Under the pieces are notes generated by a model. The model had not been told where the DNA came from, ran no database searches, and saw only the letters and a program-made list of their open reading frames with translations. From Arachnopeziza araneosa (Eukaryota > Ascomycota > Leotiomycetes > Helotiales > Arachnopezizaceae): a stretch of 64,000 nt of DNA. Shown one piece after another: positions 11,243 to 23,711 of this stretch (the stretch's first letter is position 1; the number at the start of each line of letters is the position of its first letter). The position numbers and the translations under genes are program-made. Location: positions 1 to 64,000 of the forward strand of contig QYAI01000120.1 in NCBI GenBank assembly GCA_003988855.1, written 5' to 3'.

Positions 11243-12643
11243 TCTGCATGCAATGTCGGATGAAAAGATATTCTCAAGAATGAGTTGTGATGGATTTTCG
11301 CTCTCCAATGGCGCTTTTAGAGTCATTGATGGAATTGACCAACAGCCATGTGCGTGCAAGCCACGAACCACACTGCACAGCTGCGACTTCGGACCCGCAA
11401 GTCGATGCAGGGAAAAACAGCAGAAAAATCATACGAGACGTCCATCACCGAGTTACACGGCCATCACTGTCTAGAGCGCGTCTCCCGTCAGTGATTCCCG
11501 CCTTGCATATCTCATGCTGGTCATCATCCAGGTATCTGCGCTTGCGCGAATTCCCTTTCCTCTCATCCTACCCTATGATTGCACCACGCCGTCCTGGATA
11601 AATCTGGCGGTACTTCTCAGACGAGAAGAAGGTTGGGCATCATCGACGAATTCCCTCATGTTGTGCAGAAGGGCCGTCTCGCGCCCAGGTACTTGATATC
11701 CCTAGATTCGCCTGATGGGATGTGGGTAGAGGCTTCGGTCCGAACAGCCTGCCAGCGCGCAGCAAACAATGTGCCTGGTATGGGCGAGAGATTCAACGTC
11801 AACAGAGGAGTCGTGTCTGCCGAGTGGTTCCCTTGGGGCGTTATATAGGTGAAGAACAGAACGAGACAGATCAACGGCCGTCAGCCAGCAGACACGAGGG
11901 CTTGGGATTGCATATGCACCGCCAGTTGAAACAGGAACTCTCGTTCGGGGATTGGGCCTAGAATATGTAGAGATAGTCGAAGAAATGTTGGGAGTCGAAG
12001 GGTGCATAGGAGCTGCAGCGAAAGTCACACCGTCGGCAGAAAGACGGTCCCAGAGATCTCGGAGCTGATACCAGGGGCGCCAGCAGTAGAAGAAGCCGCT
12101 GTCCCATCACCACCAGTGCGACGAGCGTGCTGGACTTTGTGTACTGTGTATACTTTTCTTGATTGTCCTTCTCCCACCGACCCTGAGTTGATATTCTTCC
12201 CGATCCTCCTTCATCCCATCTTCGCATCTTCCATTGAGCAGCGCTGCACAGGACATACATGCCTGGATTATGACGGCATAAGAATTGCTTCTTCTCGGTA
12301 CGTAGATTGTCGATTGCGCAGGAACACAAGAAGCGGTGGATCTTTTTTCTTAAAGTGCATCGTTTCTTCCGCTGGCCTGGTCTGTCTATCTGCTCGCAAG
12401 CTGCCTTGGTTTGGAAAGTGGATGACCGACAAGCCTTTCCAGTCCTGCTTTTCTAACCCGTCCCACGCTCCACATCTAGAACCTGAAAGCCCAGAATTGC
12501 ATTCCCTAACCCCGCCAGTCCATCTCCATCTTTCATTGCTGTCTCTCTCTTCTCTTCCCCTTCCCAACCTACATGTCTTTGTCGTTGCGCTCTTGCTCCC
12601 TCCCTCCCATTCTTCAGCTGCACCGCTGAGACCCAGACTCACC

Positions 12644-15600
12644 ATGACGCAGAAATTCGAACCCGAAGGCGCCCAACTCGTTGATTCTCCTCGACCACTC
12701 CCTCCAGACCGCCAGGAGTCAGTCCATCCAGGTCTGCACCCCTCCGTCACCGATATTCCTGTGACGCCGTTCACGCCAGGAGCTCATCTCGGCGGGCAAG
12801 CGTACGGCTCGCACGATTCGAGAGATCCCTCGTACTTCCCCCGGACTGGCACTGCGAGCAGTCTGCGCATGTCGGCGGCACAATCACCTGAGGAGGCAGG
12901 GTCAGGTGCCCAGTCGCATCATGAGGTGTTGAGGAGGATGAGCTTGACCACGCCGCACAATCTGGTGTTGGACAATGAGGTGGATATGGATCCGCGGGCT
13001 GCCAACCCCTCGTTGGGATTGAGTGGAGGCATCATCTCGGCCACCTTCTGCGTTCCGCACTCTCTTGCATACAGGAAGGGGTCAGATTGGGTAGCAAGCT
13101 TTCCTCGTCCTATGAGCTCTCATCTGATGTTTTACAGGCTCTGAATCCTCGCCGTGGTACTTCTGCCCTCTTCGATTCACTCGCATACCTATCTTCGAAC
13201 AAGACGCCTTGGAATCATACACTGGTTGCTTGGACGGGAGAGATTGAAGCTGCAGACGAGATTACCCCGCCTGATACCCCTCCTGCCACTACGACTGCTT
13301 CTCGGATCCCTCCTCTCAACAAGAGCTCTGCACCGATACCCATAGATGGCTTTACCAAGCCATCTGAACCACCACAAGCCGAAGGATTATGGATCAGCAA
13401 GGAGGATCAGACCAAATTGGAATGGCAGCTTGGGCACGATAAAGAGTGCAGGACGGTCCCAGTCTGGCTGCATGACGAGGTTGAAGGGGCGAAAGACGGT
13501 GCCATATGTCTAAAAGACCAACACAGATGGAGGCGATTCGCCGAATACGAATTATATACCCTTTTCCACTACAAGATTACCGAACCTACAAATGGGCGGG
13601 CGGAGCGAGAATCATGGGCAGATTACTACCGGATGAACCAGAAATTCGCAAATCGAATCCTCGAACTCTACAAGCCTGGCGATATTGTCATGATCCATGA
13701 TTACCACCTCCTGTTACTTCCCAGCATGCTTCGGCAGCGAATTCCGCATATGTATATTTCCTTCTTCTTGCATGTTCCTTTCCCCAGTAGCGAATTCCTC
13801 CGGTGCTTACCTCGGCGGAAAGACGTCTTGGAAGGAGTTCTGGGAGCCAATCTGGTCGGCTTCCAATCCCACAGCTATTCCAGACATTTTGTGTCTTGCT
13901 GCACGAGAATTTTGGGCTTCCCTTCTGATATTTCAGGGGTGGACGCGTATGGAGCAAAAGTCACGGTTGGCGTGTTCCCCATTGGGATTGATGCATTGGG
14001 GACGGAGAAATTAGCATTCGATGATGCGATCATCGATGAAAAAGTAGAAGCTCTTCACAAATTGTACGAGGGCAAGAAACTCATCGTCGGAAGAGACCGA
14101 TTGGATAGCGTGCGGGGTGTGGCGCAGAAACTCATGGCTTTTGAACGCTTCTTGGAGCTGTATCCCGAGTGGAGGGAGAGGGTGGTGCTGATTCAAGTTA
14201 CGAGTCCTACGGTGATCGGAGACGAGAAAGAACAGGCAGAAAACAAGATTGCCAATAAAGTCGCGGAATTGGTCGCCAAGATTAATGGCTTGTACGGCTC
14301 GCTCAGCTTCTCACCGGTACAACATTATCCTCAATATCTCTCACAAGAAGAGTACTTTGCCCTTCTCCGAGCTGCAGATATTGGGCTCATCACCTCGGTA
14401 CGAGATGGCATGAACACCACCAGCCTGGAATATGTCGTCTGCCAGAGAGATACTCACGGACCTCTGATCCTCTCGGAATTTTCTGGGACAGCAGGCAGTC
14501 TGAAGGATGCCATCCATATCAATCCTTGGGATCTTTCAGGTGTTGCTGCTGAGATCAACGCTGCTCTGACGATGAGCGAGGACACGAAGAATGCCATGCA
14601 CCATGGTCTCTATGAGCATGTGACGACGAGGAATGTTCAATCTTGGACCAATGTCTTCGTGAAGCGGCTTCTCGCTGTGCTCAGCTCGAGCAATTCCGTC
14701 ATCTCCACGCCTCTCCTCGACAAGGCTGCGCTTCTCAAACAATACCGGGACGCCAAGAACCGCCTCTTCATGTTCGACTATGATGGCACGCTGACTCCGA
14801 TTGTCAAGGATCCGGCTGCAGCAATCCCGTCGGAACGCGTCATCCGAACTCTGAAAGCCCTTGCATCGGATCCTCAAAATGATGTGTGGATTATCAGCGG
14901 GAGAGATCAAGAGTTCTTGAGATCTTACCTCGGTCACATTCCTGCGCTCGGCTTCAGTGCTGAGCATGGCAGCTTCATGCGCCATCCAGGGCAAACCGAG
15001 TGGGAAAATCTTGCCGAGACGTTCGATATGGGATGGCAGAAGGAGGTCATGGCCGTCTTCCAGAAATACACCGAGATGACACCTGGTAAGTCATTGCGGC
15101 TTTGTACATCACCCGACTAATGTTCCTAGGCTCCTTCATCGAACGTAAGCGCTGCGCTTTGACCTGGCATTATCGTCCCGCCGATCCTGAGCTGGGGGCG
15201 CACAACTCCCGCGAGTGCCAGAAGGAACTCGAGAGTACCGTGGGGAGAGACTGGGATGTGGAAGTCATGACGGGTAAAGCCAATCTTGAAGTCCGACCCA
15301 CCTTCATCAACAAAGGCGAGATTGCCAAGCGCCTCGTCAGCGAGTCCAACCCTGCGCCCGAATTCGTTCTCTGCCTAGGAGATGATTTCACCGATGAGGA
15401 TATGTTCCGTGCTCTGAATGCTAGTGGGCTGCCTGCTGGACATGCATTTGCGGTAACCGTTGGGGCCAGCAGCAAGATGACTCTTGCACAGTGGCATCTT
15501 CTCGAGCCAGCCGATGTGATTAGTACTGTTGCGCTGTTAGCGGGCAGTGGAGATACGGTCTCCTCCGATCTGGCGCCGCTTGCTGTTGTAGAAGGGAAGA

Positions 15601-15680
15601 TTCCAGACACCATGCCGGGGGAGGTTCAACCCGGGGTCAAGATTCCGGATGATTTGACGAGAGGAGATTCAAGGCTCTGA
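12644..15680 (+). CDS. TPS2: Trehalose-6-phosphate phosphatase (Tps2-type)
   Basis: Exons 12,644-13,090, 13,138-15,085 and 15,130-15,680 give 981 residues; introns are 47 and 44 bp with clean GT/AG ends and matching phase. The start has a CACCATGAC context. After a disordered N-terminus (1-120) comes a glycosyltransferase-20 (trehalose-6-P synthase-like) domain to about residue 680, then a HAD-type phosphatase domain with FDYDGTLTP (about 692-701) and LGDDFTDEDMF (about 880-890). The HAD aspartates are intact, so phosphatase activity is expected: trehalose-6-phosphate to trehalose in the cytosolic trehalose synthase complex. In the synthase half, the usual DGMNLVSYE-type donor-site motif reads DGMNTTSLE and the KGVPQK-type motif reads RGVAQK, as in other Tps2 proteins, so that half is probably non-catalytic and structural. 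Size matches the family, usually 850-1000 residues. Confidence 0.95.
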
Positions 15681-16220
15681 GAGGATCTGGCTGAGAAATT
15701 CGAGATTTGGAGAATGGAAGACGTTTCTGTGCATACTTTTTTCTGACAGCGTGAGATTGGTGCATAGCTTGGTATGAAGGCGGGACATGAGGAAACATCA
15801 TATGGTTGAGTAGAGAAACATTACCGGTGGTTTGTTTTCAAGCAATGCAATGCAATTCAATGGATGAATGAACGGCTGGGATATGGATGGGATAGACAGC
15901 GCTGCATTATCTTATCTTATGTCGAAACATGTGCGTCTTGTCGCATCCGTGCTTGCTCTCAGTGACACGATTTCTTGAGGAGTGAGTCCGCAAGTGGAGC
16001 ATGCGGTATCTTGAGCCTATTCTGTCTTGTGTTGGATATGGTGGATCTTGGATCAGAGCTCAGAGCTCAGAAGTCTGGCTCAAAAGTCTGGCTCACCATG
16101 GCGAAGTGGGTTCTATGTGTGGTTTACTTTTTCATCGTGTTGTGTTGAGGTTTGAGGGTTGGGGTGGTGAGGGTTGGAGGTGGGAAGGGGTTGGAGGACT
16201 GGGAGGACTGGGAAGGGTGA

Positions 16221-16251
16221 GGATGGGGATGGGGATGGGGATGGGGATGGG
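16221..16251. repeat. Hexamer microsatellite GGATGG x5
   Basis: Five tandem GGATGG units in an otherwise G-rich stretch (16,142-16,255). Confidence 0.85.
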
Positions 16252-16268
16252 ATTTTACTGTAGAGAGT

Positions 16269-16452
16269 GCATGTCTAGCTTAGAAGAGCAGGAGTAAAGC
16301 TTGTTCTCTACGTGTTCTGCTCTCTTGTCGTGATCTGGTTTAGTATTAAGGCGATTCGGGTTTTCTTTGGTAAAGACGCGGATTTAGAAACTGCATGTCT
16401 AGCTCCTACTGGTAAAGTTTGTTCTCTACGCGTCCTACTCTCTTCTTGTCGG
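16269..16452. repeat. Imperfect direct repeat, about 60 bp units
   Basis: The segment starting GCATGTCTAGCT at 16,269 and running through TTGTTCTCTACG and CTCTCTTGTCG (to about 16,331) recurs from 16,393 to about 16,452 in the same order with substitutions and small gaps. Origin unknown; too short to call a mobile element. Confidence 0.6.
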
Positions 16453-19400
16453 TATATATTTGAGGCTCGGGGCGGTGAGGGTTTGGGGTAGTGGGAGGGC
16501 GAGGATGCGGACCCTCGAGGACTCATCAGGGGATCAGGAGATTAAGGTGGGAGAGAGGGTGTTTGCAGGTGACATCTTGTGGACACGAGTAGCTAGCTAC
16601 CTAGTAAGTCTGTCCCGGTCTGAACCTGCGTGATACATGACCGTCACCGTCACAATCCACCGATCTAGAACTCCTTCCGTGCTATTAGATACGCGACCCT
16701 CGGCGTCTGAATGCGTTTTTTCTCGCCACGAGGCCTCGGTCTTTGAAGCGAAAAAGTTGGCATAGAAATGAGGGGTGTGTTATATCGTGAAGTTCTTCAT
16801 AAGGGGGGAAAAGGCAAGACTCGAACGCACCTCGAAAGAGGCGTGCTTAGGAAAAGACGTAAGGGATGGAGAGGTGGATGGTTGCGTTGTTGTCGTTGTT
16901 TCTTGTCGGATGCAATAGTCTTCACAGCTTGGCTCATTGCTGTTTTATCAGCTTGTCAGCTAGACTGATGGGTGTGAAGGGGCGGATCTAGGATTCTGTC
17001 TGTTTGGGAGGCATGGGGAGGGAAGGGATGCGGAGGGGGTGCTGAGATAGCATAGAAGAGCATTGGGATGGCTGCAAGGAGTAGGATATCTCATCTACCC
17101 GTCGAGTGCTGACGTGTCATCATCGGGTTGGGGTTGAGTGGAGGTACGAGAAGGCGAATTTGGTGCGATACTGAGTTGTTTAGGGATCGGGAGGTGGTTT
17201 GGAATATCAAGGGTCGAGGGTCGAGTTTCGGATTCGTTCTGTACGAGGTGGGTTAGTGGTGGACGTATTGAGTGATGGGTGGGATGGAATGGGGATAGGT
17301 TTAACTGTTTACAAATGGTAGTCCGGTTGATGAGGTAGATTGAACAGGATAGCTGTGGTAGATGACGATCTGGCAGGAAGAATTAATCAAGACTCAACTG
17401 TAATGACGGTTCTGTGTATATTTCCATTTTTCTTTCTTTTCGTTTGTCGGCATGTCGTCTCGGTGAGGTTGGAAGTTTTTCTGCACCGCGAGTTCTTTCG
17501 TTCTAGGATAGGCTGATGTATGTAGGGCAGGAGATGAGGAGAGAGCTAAAAGTCTTGTTTGCCGTTTAGCATATTGTATCCTATTGCGTGAAATAGATGA
17601 CGTGAACAAATAATAAACTCGGAGGATCTTAGGAATATCAAATGGTGATTTTTAACGTGTTGGTTTTGATTGAATCGCTAGGAAAGATAGGGGGTTGAAT
17701 TTGAAGCCGGAGATAGATGATAGAAGTGTAGATGTTTCAATGTGGAGTATTGAGACATTGAAACCATGTCCGCTACTTGTTCAGGAGAAATAGGTTGATC
17801 GGCGATGCAGATTAAACAGTAAAAGAGTAATTTCCAACTTGGTAACCAACATCTAGAGAGATGGTATCAGTGCCGAAAAGAATAGGCATGTATCTCCAAT
17901 CAATGTCAATGCACGACAAATCTTCTCTCTCCATCGACCCATCGGCACTTGTGTTCACTAACACTTCTAAGCCACCACCAAAGCAGTCTCATGATAGATG
18001 GAGCTGCACACTAGGTCCCGGCTGAGGACGGCTGACGAGGAGAGTTCTAATGCCTATTTTAGAAGCTTGTCACTAGCTCGGTTTATGGTCTATTTCTTTG
18101 TAAAGTGTTTGGCCGGATTAAGATGCAAATTTAGAGAATAACGGTATTCTTAAGAAGACGACAGAGTACTTGGGTCGGAATTCAAGTTGGTATGAATCTA
18201 AATTACCACCTAAGAATGGAGTTTCGAGTATATTCTTGGCTTTCAATGATAACACTAGTTGTGTAATAAAATATGCATTTTAATCCTTCGAAACCTTACC
18301 AATAGATTATTGGAAATATTGGCTGTAACCCTAGCGTGTAGAGTATGATTGGAAAGTAAAGCAATCTCATATTCAACATAAAGATACGTTAGTCTGATTT
18401 CTCCGCCTAACTCGTGTGGATTATGGATTGTGGCAGTGAGTGTCATGGGATAGGATAGGATAGCAAGATAACTGGCCATTATCGAAGTTAGAAACTGATA
18501 GCCACAGAAGAGAGACATTTCGAGAAGGGTTGAATGGTCTGAATGCGAGGAGCTGCATGATGTGTTTTCACTTCGGCAATATCTTCCGGAATAGGGGAGT
18601 TGTTATTGTGTGGCTCTGCTTATGCGAGACCTGGACTGAATGCATTCATTTTATGAGCATCTAAAGATACGAATAAAGCAACTAAGATGGTGACTGAATT
18701 TTGTGTTCGATGGCTGGAAAACGGATGCCATCGACTTTTTGTGTCATGGTAATGATAACAATCGAAATGCAGATGCAACCAATGTCATGCACTTGATCAC
18801 ACGAGAGGGAGTGTAAAGAAATCGCCAAGCCGCTACTGCATTCAATATCAAAGAAAACTCCAAACTATGCCCAAGCGCTTAAGCTCCCATCCCAGCCCCA
18901 TTCAACTCCACCACCACCATGACGTCCTCTCATCTCCCATGCTCCTTACCTCCTCACCCATTTCCGACCTCCCCATCAACAAAACCTGCACTTGATACCG
19001 CCCACCCCCATCGTCACCGAGTACAGGCCTATCTGAGGCACCGGCTATCACGGGTGATGATACAGCGCATCCGCAGACGGCTTCCTGGATCTCTTCGCTC
19101 GATGCCGCCATGCCAGACGAGGACAGAATCAATATTGTACTCGTAGGGCTGGGGCAGCAGGCGAAGCTGGTTGGGACACTACTAACAACCGCCAATAATC
19201 AAGGCCCGCGTGCGTTGCATCGACGAATTATCAAGAGTGCAGGTTTCATAGGGCTGAGCGAGGGGGTCGGCTGGTTATCGTAGGGCTGAGTCTGCGCTTG
19301 TGGCGGTGAGGAGAGGGATTGATTGGCTGGATCATGATTTAGCTGCGCAGACGCCTTTGTTGAATAGCGGCCCAGGAAAGTGCAAGTGCTTTCAGCTAAA

Positions 19401-19653
19401 GTAGGAAATATGGTGGTGAAGTTGGTGTGGCTTGCTTCGCCTCTATCTGCGTCGGTTGCTTTGACTACGAAAGAAGAACGGCGACGGTGGTGTTTGTTGG
19501 GGCTGTACTGCAATGGTTGGAGGTATAAGAGAGAGGAAACCTGAGAAGTATCTCCATTCCATTCCATAATCTCATCTTCTCGCTCCATCTCGCTTCCTGT
19601 CTTATCCGCATTATCTTTGCTCAGTCTTTGTTTTCATTTCAGCAACCTTCACC

Positions 19654-20448
19654 ATGTCAACATCTGCTCCCATCCCCGGCACTCAAATGATTGAGGTTCC
19701 AAAATGGTTTCTCTATGTCAGGAGCGCGCAGGTCTTTCTCGCAGTCGTTCTCCTCAGTCTTTCATCTTACGGAGTCTCCTGGCTTGCATTCCCCGTAAGT
19801 CCTCTCTCGATCCATCTCCCCTGAACCCCAAATCAAATCCAAACTGACGCCTCTCCGCTGCAGGCCTGGCAGATAACCCTCTTTACTTCCATCTACACCA
19901 TGATCTTCGGTGCCTATTCTATCCTCACTATCCAGCTCCCATCGATGCAAAAATACTTCAACTGGATCGCCATCCTAGCGCTCAATTCCCTCGGTTCCAT
20001 CTTCTGGCTCTCATCCATGGGGGATCTGGCTGCTACACGGGCCGTCTTCAACATTCCCGTCAGTGTCACAGGCTGTGATGATAATACCAATGGGGGTATA
20101 TGCTACAAGAACCGGATGGGAAAGCGGGACCTGTTTGGTGCTGCAGATGGATATCTGGCTTGCATGACTGTTGCTGCGCTCCTCAGTGCTGTGGAATTGT
20201 GAGTGTGATCTTGATGAGATGGGAATGTTGGCTAATCAATTATGCAAAGCGTTCTTTTCGTCACTACTCTCATCATTTTTGCCCTGAATGTTCATCGTCA
20301 ACGTACAAGATCTCAGGGCCCGATTACCAATGATAAGGTCGAGAGTCTTCCTATAGAGAGCACAACGCAGAGTTATGCCCAAGTTCCCCAGGAGCAGAGC
20401 CAGGAATACCCTGAGGTGCATCTGGAGAATTATGGCCGCCCGTTGTAA
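19654..20448 (+). CDS. MARVEL-like four-span membrane protein
   Basis: Start ATG at 19,654 (CACCATGTC context). Exons 19,654-19,794, 19,864-20,198 and 20,250-20,448 encode 224 residues; introns are 69 and 51 bp, in phase. Four hydrophobic spans are visible: about 24-46, 48-66, 77-97 and, after a loop holding two Cys (GCDDNTNGGICYKNR), about 145-170 across the second splice site. This order, with short cytosolic N-terminus and a 50-residue polar C-tail, fits the fungal MARVEL-domain family of plasma-membrane/vesicle proteins. The substrate or partner is unknown. The gene converges with the aminopeptidase gene, whose stop is only 250 bp away. Confidence 0.85.
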
Positions 20449-20698
20449 GATGATAGAGAATTTGGTAAATGGACATAAGATTGTACTTTGATGGTGTTGA
20501 TCTGGAACTGATGATTGTGTCGCTTGGGATTTGTTTACACTGCTTTAGATTTTGTTCATACCGTTTGGAGTTAGAGGAGTCAGCGCATTGAATAAATGGA
20601 GTTCACAAAAACTAGATTTGTCTGTTATGCTAATAATTTCCGATTTATAAAGAGGTACTCTATACAAGTGTAAAGGAAAGCGCAACTTGGTGTAGACA

Positions 20699-22307
20699 TT
20701 ACATGACTAACTTGGGTCCATGGTACAACGACGGTCCAACTTGAACTTGGCTTTTGACGCCGGTTCTCTTAGGGAAATCCTTAAGAGACACTGCGTAGTA
20801 TGCCACTGAGTGAGCCACGAGCTAGAGGGTGTCAGCAAATAATTACTGATGAATCAACGGCCGGATCAAAGACTTACCTTGGTGTTTAACTCCCAAGCTT
20901 CGAGGTTTAAGTTGCTAACATCATCGCATAACTGATGATAGCAAGGATCAAACCATTGGCCTGCAGTTCCTCCAAACTGTTCTGCCTCCTCTTTTGTCTT
21001 AACACCTTCCGCGCCAGTCGCAATTCCACCACCCGGAATACCATTCCTAATGAATGGATCATAATCACTTCGTCCATCAAAGCGAATATAGGTATAATTT
21101 TGACCATGGTGTTCATAATAGTCCGTATATAAATCTCTGAGCTGCTCTGAGCCTTCTGGGTTGACAGCATTGGTGGCATTGTACACCTGGTAGGCGTAAT
21201 TTGGAGATGCCATCATATCATAATCCATGAAGAGTCGGATTTTCAAATTTTCCTCTTCGGAAAGTTGAGAGACATAGTAATCTGATCCAAGAAGACCTTC
21301 CTCTTCACCAGCCCACCATGCGAACCGAACACAGTTGTTCACAGTATATTTTGGCAACCAGGTAGCGATTTCGAGTAGAGTCAACGAACCCGTCCCGTCA
21401 TCATTTATTCCTGGACCCTCAGCAACACTGTCACTGTGACCTCCTAGCATGACACAGTTATCTTGATCTCCACCTTTGGTTTGTGCAATGATATTTGTGG
21501 TCCCTGTGTTTCGGACAATGGCATCGATATAGGCAGATGATTCGATCGTCTTTCCATCTAGCAAATCCTTGATATATGGCTGCGCATCCTCATCAGAGAG
21601 CCCAAATGTTGCAACATGATACTTCGATGGCGTGCCAAGAGTGCCTGACAAGCTTCCTTTACCATTGTTGTAGACGACCGCAGCGATTGCCCCAGCCTTC
21701 CCAGCAGCAGCGGATTTGTCACCGAACGAGCATGTACCACGACGAATAAAAGCAATAGCACCCTTGATACTCTTGGGATAATCAGACGCATCGCATCCCT
21801 CATTCGCTATCAGAACCAGCGGCCCAAATACGACATCCCTTTTTGTTGTCGGAGGCGTCAACGACATAGCGGTGGCAGATTGAGGTTCCTTGTCACCAAG
21901 GACGAGACGAGATTCGAATACATTGCCAATAACAGCGTTGAATGTCTGATTTGAAAAGTCATAGTAGTCACTGTATTCTGCTAGTGTTGAGTAAATGTAT
22001 TCAATCGTACCAAGATGTCCTGCAAGATTGATCAGTTTGGCCAACGATTGAGATACCAATTCCAGTTACCTTCACTGCCAATGACCCTAGTTGGGTGATT
22101 ATATTCCCCAAATCCAAGCTTGGCAACCTCAAATAGCTCCTCCGCCCTCTTCAAGAGGTTTTTCGACGTTATATGGCTTTGCAGAGCTTCTGTTGTGACC
22201 AATGGTTTAGTATTGATAAGAGCTTCGAACTCGGGGCTTCCATAGAGCGGAATTTGTATAGCAGATGCTGCAGCGGAGAGAGTAGCAAGTCTCAAAAGAC
22301 GATGCAT
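20699..22307 (-). CDS. M28 family aminopeptidase (aminopeptidase Y-like)
   Basis: Exons 22,307-22,070, 22,019-20,878 and 20,821-20,699 give 500 residues, the usual length for the family; introns are 50 and 56 bp. A signal peptide (1-19) directs it to the secretory path. A protease-associated (PA) domain spans about 144-210. The M28 zinc-peptidase domain follows with all five ligands expected from the family: His274 (GGHSDS), Asp286 (GINDDGTG), Glu319 with the general base Glu318 (GEEEGLLGS), Asp345 (MDYDMM) and His441 (CYHQLCDD). It should remove N-terminal residues from peptides in the vacuole or outside the cell. The short last exon ends in GPKLVM. Yeast Ape3 is the best-known relative; vacuolar versus secreted location cannot be decided from sequence. 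Confidence 0.93.
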
Positions 22308-23711
22308 GGCGGATAATAGTCCCTAATGCTTGTTTTGCTATGTTGAATTATGGGAGTTGATAATGAGCTTCGGGAGAACAAGGACATGTGGGTCAGTCAT
22401 ATCGGCGAGGCAACGGATTGCGCCTTCAGTCGGCAGCCTTGCATCTGTGTCACGCGCCGGCTATCCTTTTTGAGATAATTGAAAGCAACTCGACTCCATC
22501 CAGAGAGTGTCCGTTATCATGGTGAGAATTGACATGCCCTAAAAATAATATGCGATCGAGATACTTTCGTCTAAGGCTTTAATTATGTTGTTGCCCCGTA
22601 GTCTGGTGCGGCCGCCCCCTTGCCTGGAGTCCGAAGCGATCCAAACTCCAAACTCCATCTTCTTTCTTCATTCACCCTTCACCAACGTAAACGAACATAA
22701 CTCATTCTACCGTGTACAGCCTTCACCACCCAGACCGTTTCATGGAACACACTCGCCTCAAAAATAACATATTTCATCAGCGTTAAAGGAGTTCGTCAAG
22801 CAACCGGGTTGTCACAGCCCTGCAATGCACAGATGCACAGGTTCTGAATACTCTCGCCACATGTTGCTTCAACAGTATAGCCTCAATCGATCCGCCATGT
22901 AGAGAAAAACCCTCTGGTACCTCAGAAACGCAGATGCATGTCTCGAGATATGCAATCTGCATCCAACCAACCATCCTCGACTCGAGCAGAAACGCTCAGC
23001 CGCTTTTCCGATGTACTTAGGGACTTGGAGACATTTCCAGTGACATCTTCAACGATCGGATTCCTCAAAATGGATATGATAAGTACCCGCATCAAGAGTG
23101 TCTGGCAGTCAGAGGTTCCATAACCTCCACGTCGCATATCATGTTCTATCAAGCCGACTACTACGTACCAAAACGGATCAAACCCGTCATTTTGACTGGC
23201 GAGTGTATAATTCCGATTTTAAGCTTGCAAAGCGCCACTTCTTCATCCAGTCTGGAAGTCTCTCATGCCGCCTTGGCCGCCATCGGTGGCTGACTTGACA
23301 TTGATCATCATGCAGGAATATCGTTCTTGCCATGACCCATATCTGTTCGTCCGTTAAAATTCTTTCATCATCCAATTTCTTATTGGACATTTAGCTTTGC
23401 GCTTTACAAGAACTAGGTTTTCTTCGGGGCGCACGACCGTGATTTTCCACCATCCTGTCTTTGTAACACAACTCAAACTCAACCCCAGATTCGGCTAATC
23501 TGCTTGCTTGGCGATCACGCCTCATTGGAGGGTTTTACAATTTGTCAATGTACTGTCCTGAAGTGCATGTAAAGGTAAGAGGTATTCCATGGTGGTTGAA
23601 GGACATCATGCCACTCACTCCGTCGTTGGGAGAAGTATACATTGCCTTGTCTCCCGCTGCTCTGTTACACGTTTATTCATACTTCATTTAAATTTTTCAG
23701 CCTCCCTCAAG
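22308..23711. other. Intergenic, possible small ORF only
   Basis: Holds the divergent promoters of the aminopeptidase (-) and the Cys-rich protein (+). A minus-strand ATG at about 23,390 opens a 67-codon charged frame (to 23,187; starts MSNKKLDDERILTDEQ) that reads like protein, but with no family match I leave it as a candidate. Two other overlapping minus-strand open stretches (22,783-23,152) lack clear structure. Confidence 0.35.

Larger units (their letters stand above)
9325..12643. other. Intergenic, low-complexity and repeat-rich; TPS2 upstream region
   Basis: About 3.3 kb with purine-biased low-complexity DNA (10,590-10,810 is G/A-rich on the plus strand) and several microsatellites listed separately. 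Long open stretches occur in several frames on both strands but translate to Pro/Ser or Arg/Gly low-complexity sequence, so I do not call genes. The last 600 bases before 12,644 are the likely promoter and leader of TPS2; one AGGGG stress-element core lies at 12,073-12,077, which may be chance. Confidence 0.4.
15681..19653. other. Gene desert with small repeats
   Basis: Nearly 4 kb between TPS2 and the MARVEL gene. It holds a GGATGG microsatellite (16,221-16,251) and an imperfect direct repeat (16,269-16,452). A coding-like plus-strand stretch near 19,000-19,283 has no start and I could not link it to any exon. The bases just before 19,654 are the pyrimidine-rich leader of the MARVEL gene. 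No RNA gene recognised. Confidence 0.4.

Noticed and set aside
16797..16830. tRNA-like T-arm (GTTCGAGTC on the minus strand)
   Set aside because: Flanking bases do not pair into T-stem or acceptor stem, and no D-arm or anticodon arm is found at the right spacing.
19000..19283. Plus-strand stretch reading SLDAAMPDEDRINIVLVGLG
   Set aside because: Protein-like but lacks a start, is closed by stops on both sides and has no exon partner I can justify; the minus strand is open as well.
23187..23390. 67-codon charged minus-strand ORF
   Set aside because: Plausible composition and ATG, but no support beyond openness; kept only as a note in the intergenic entry.
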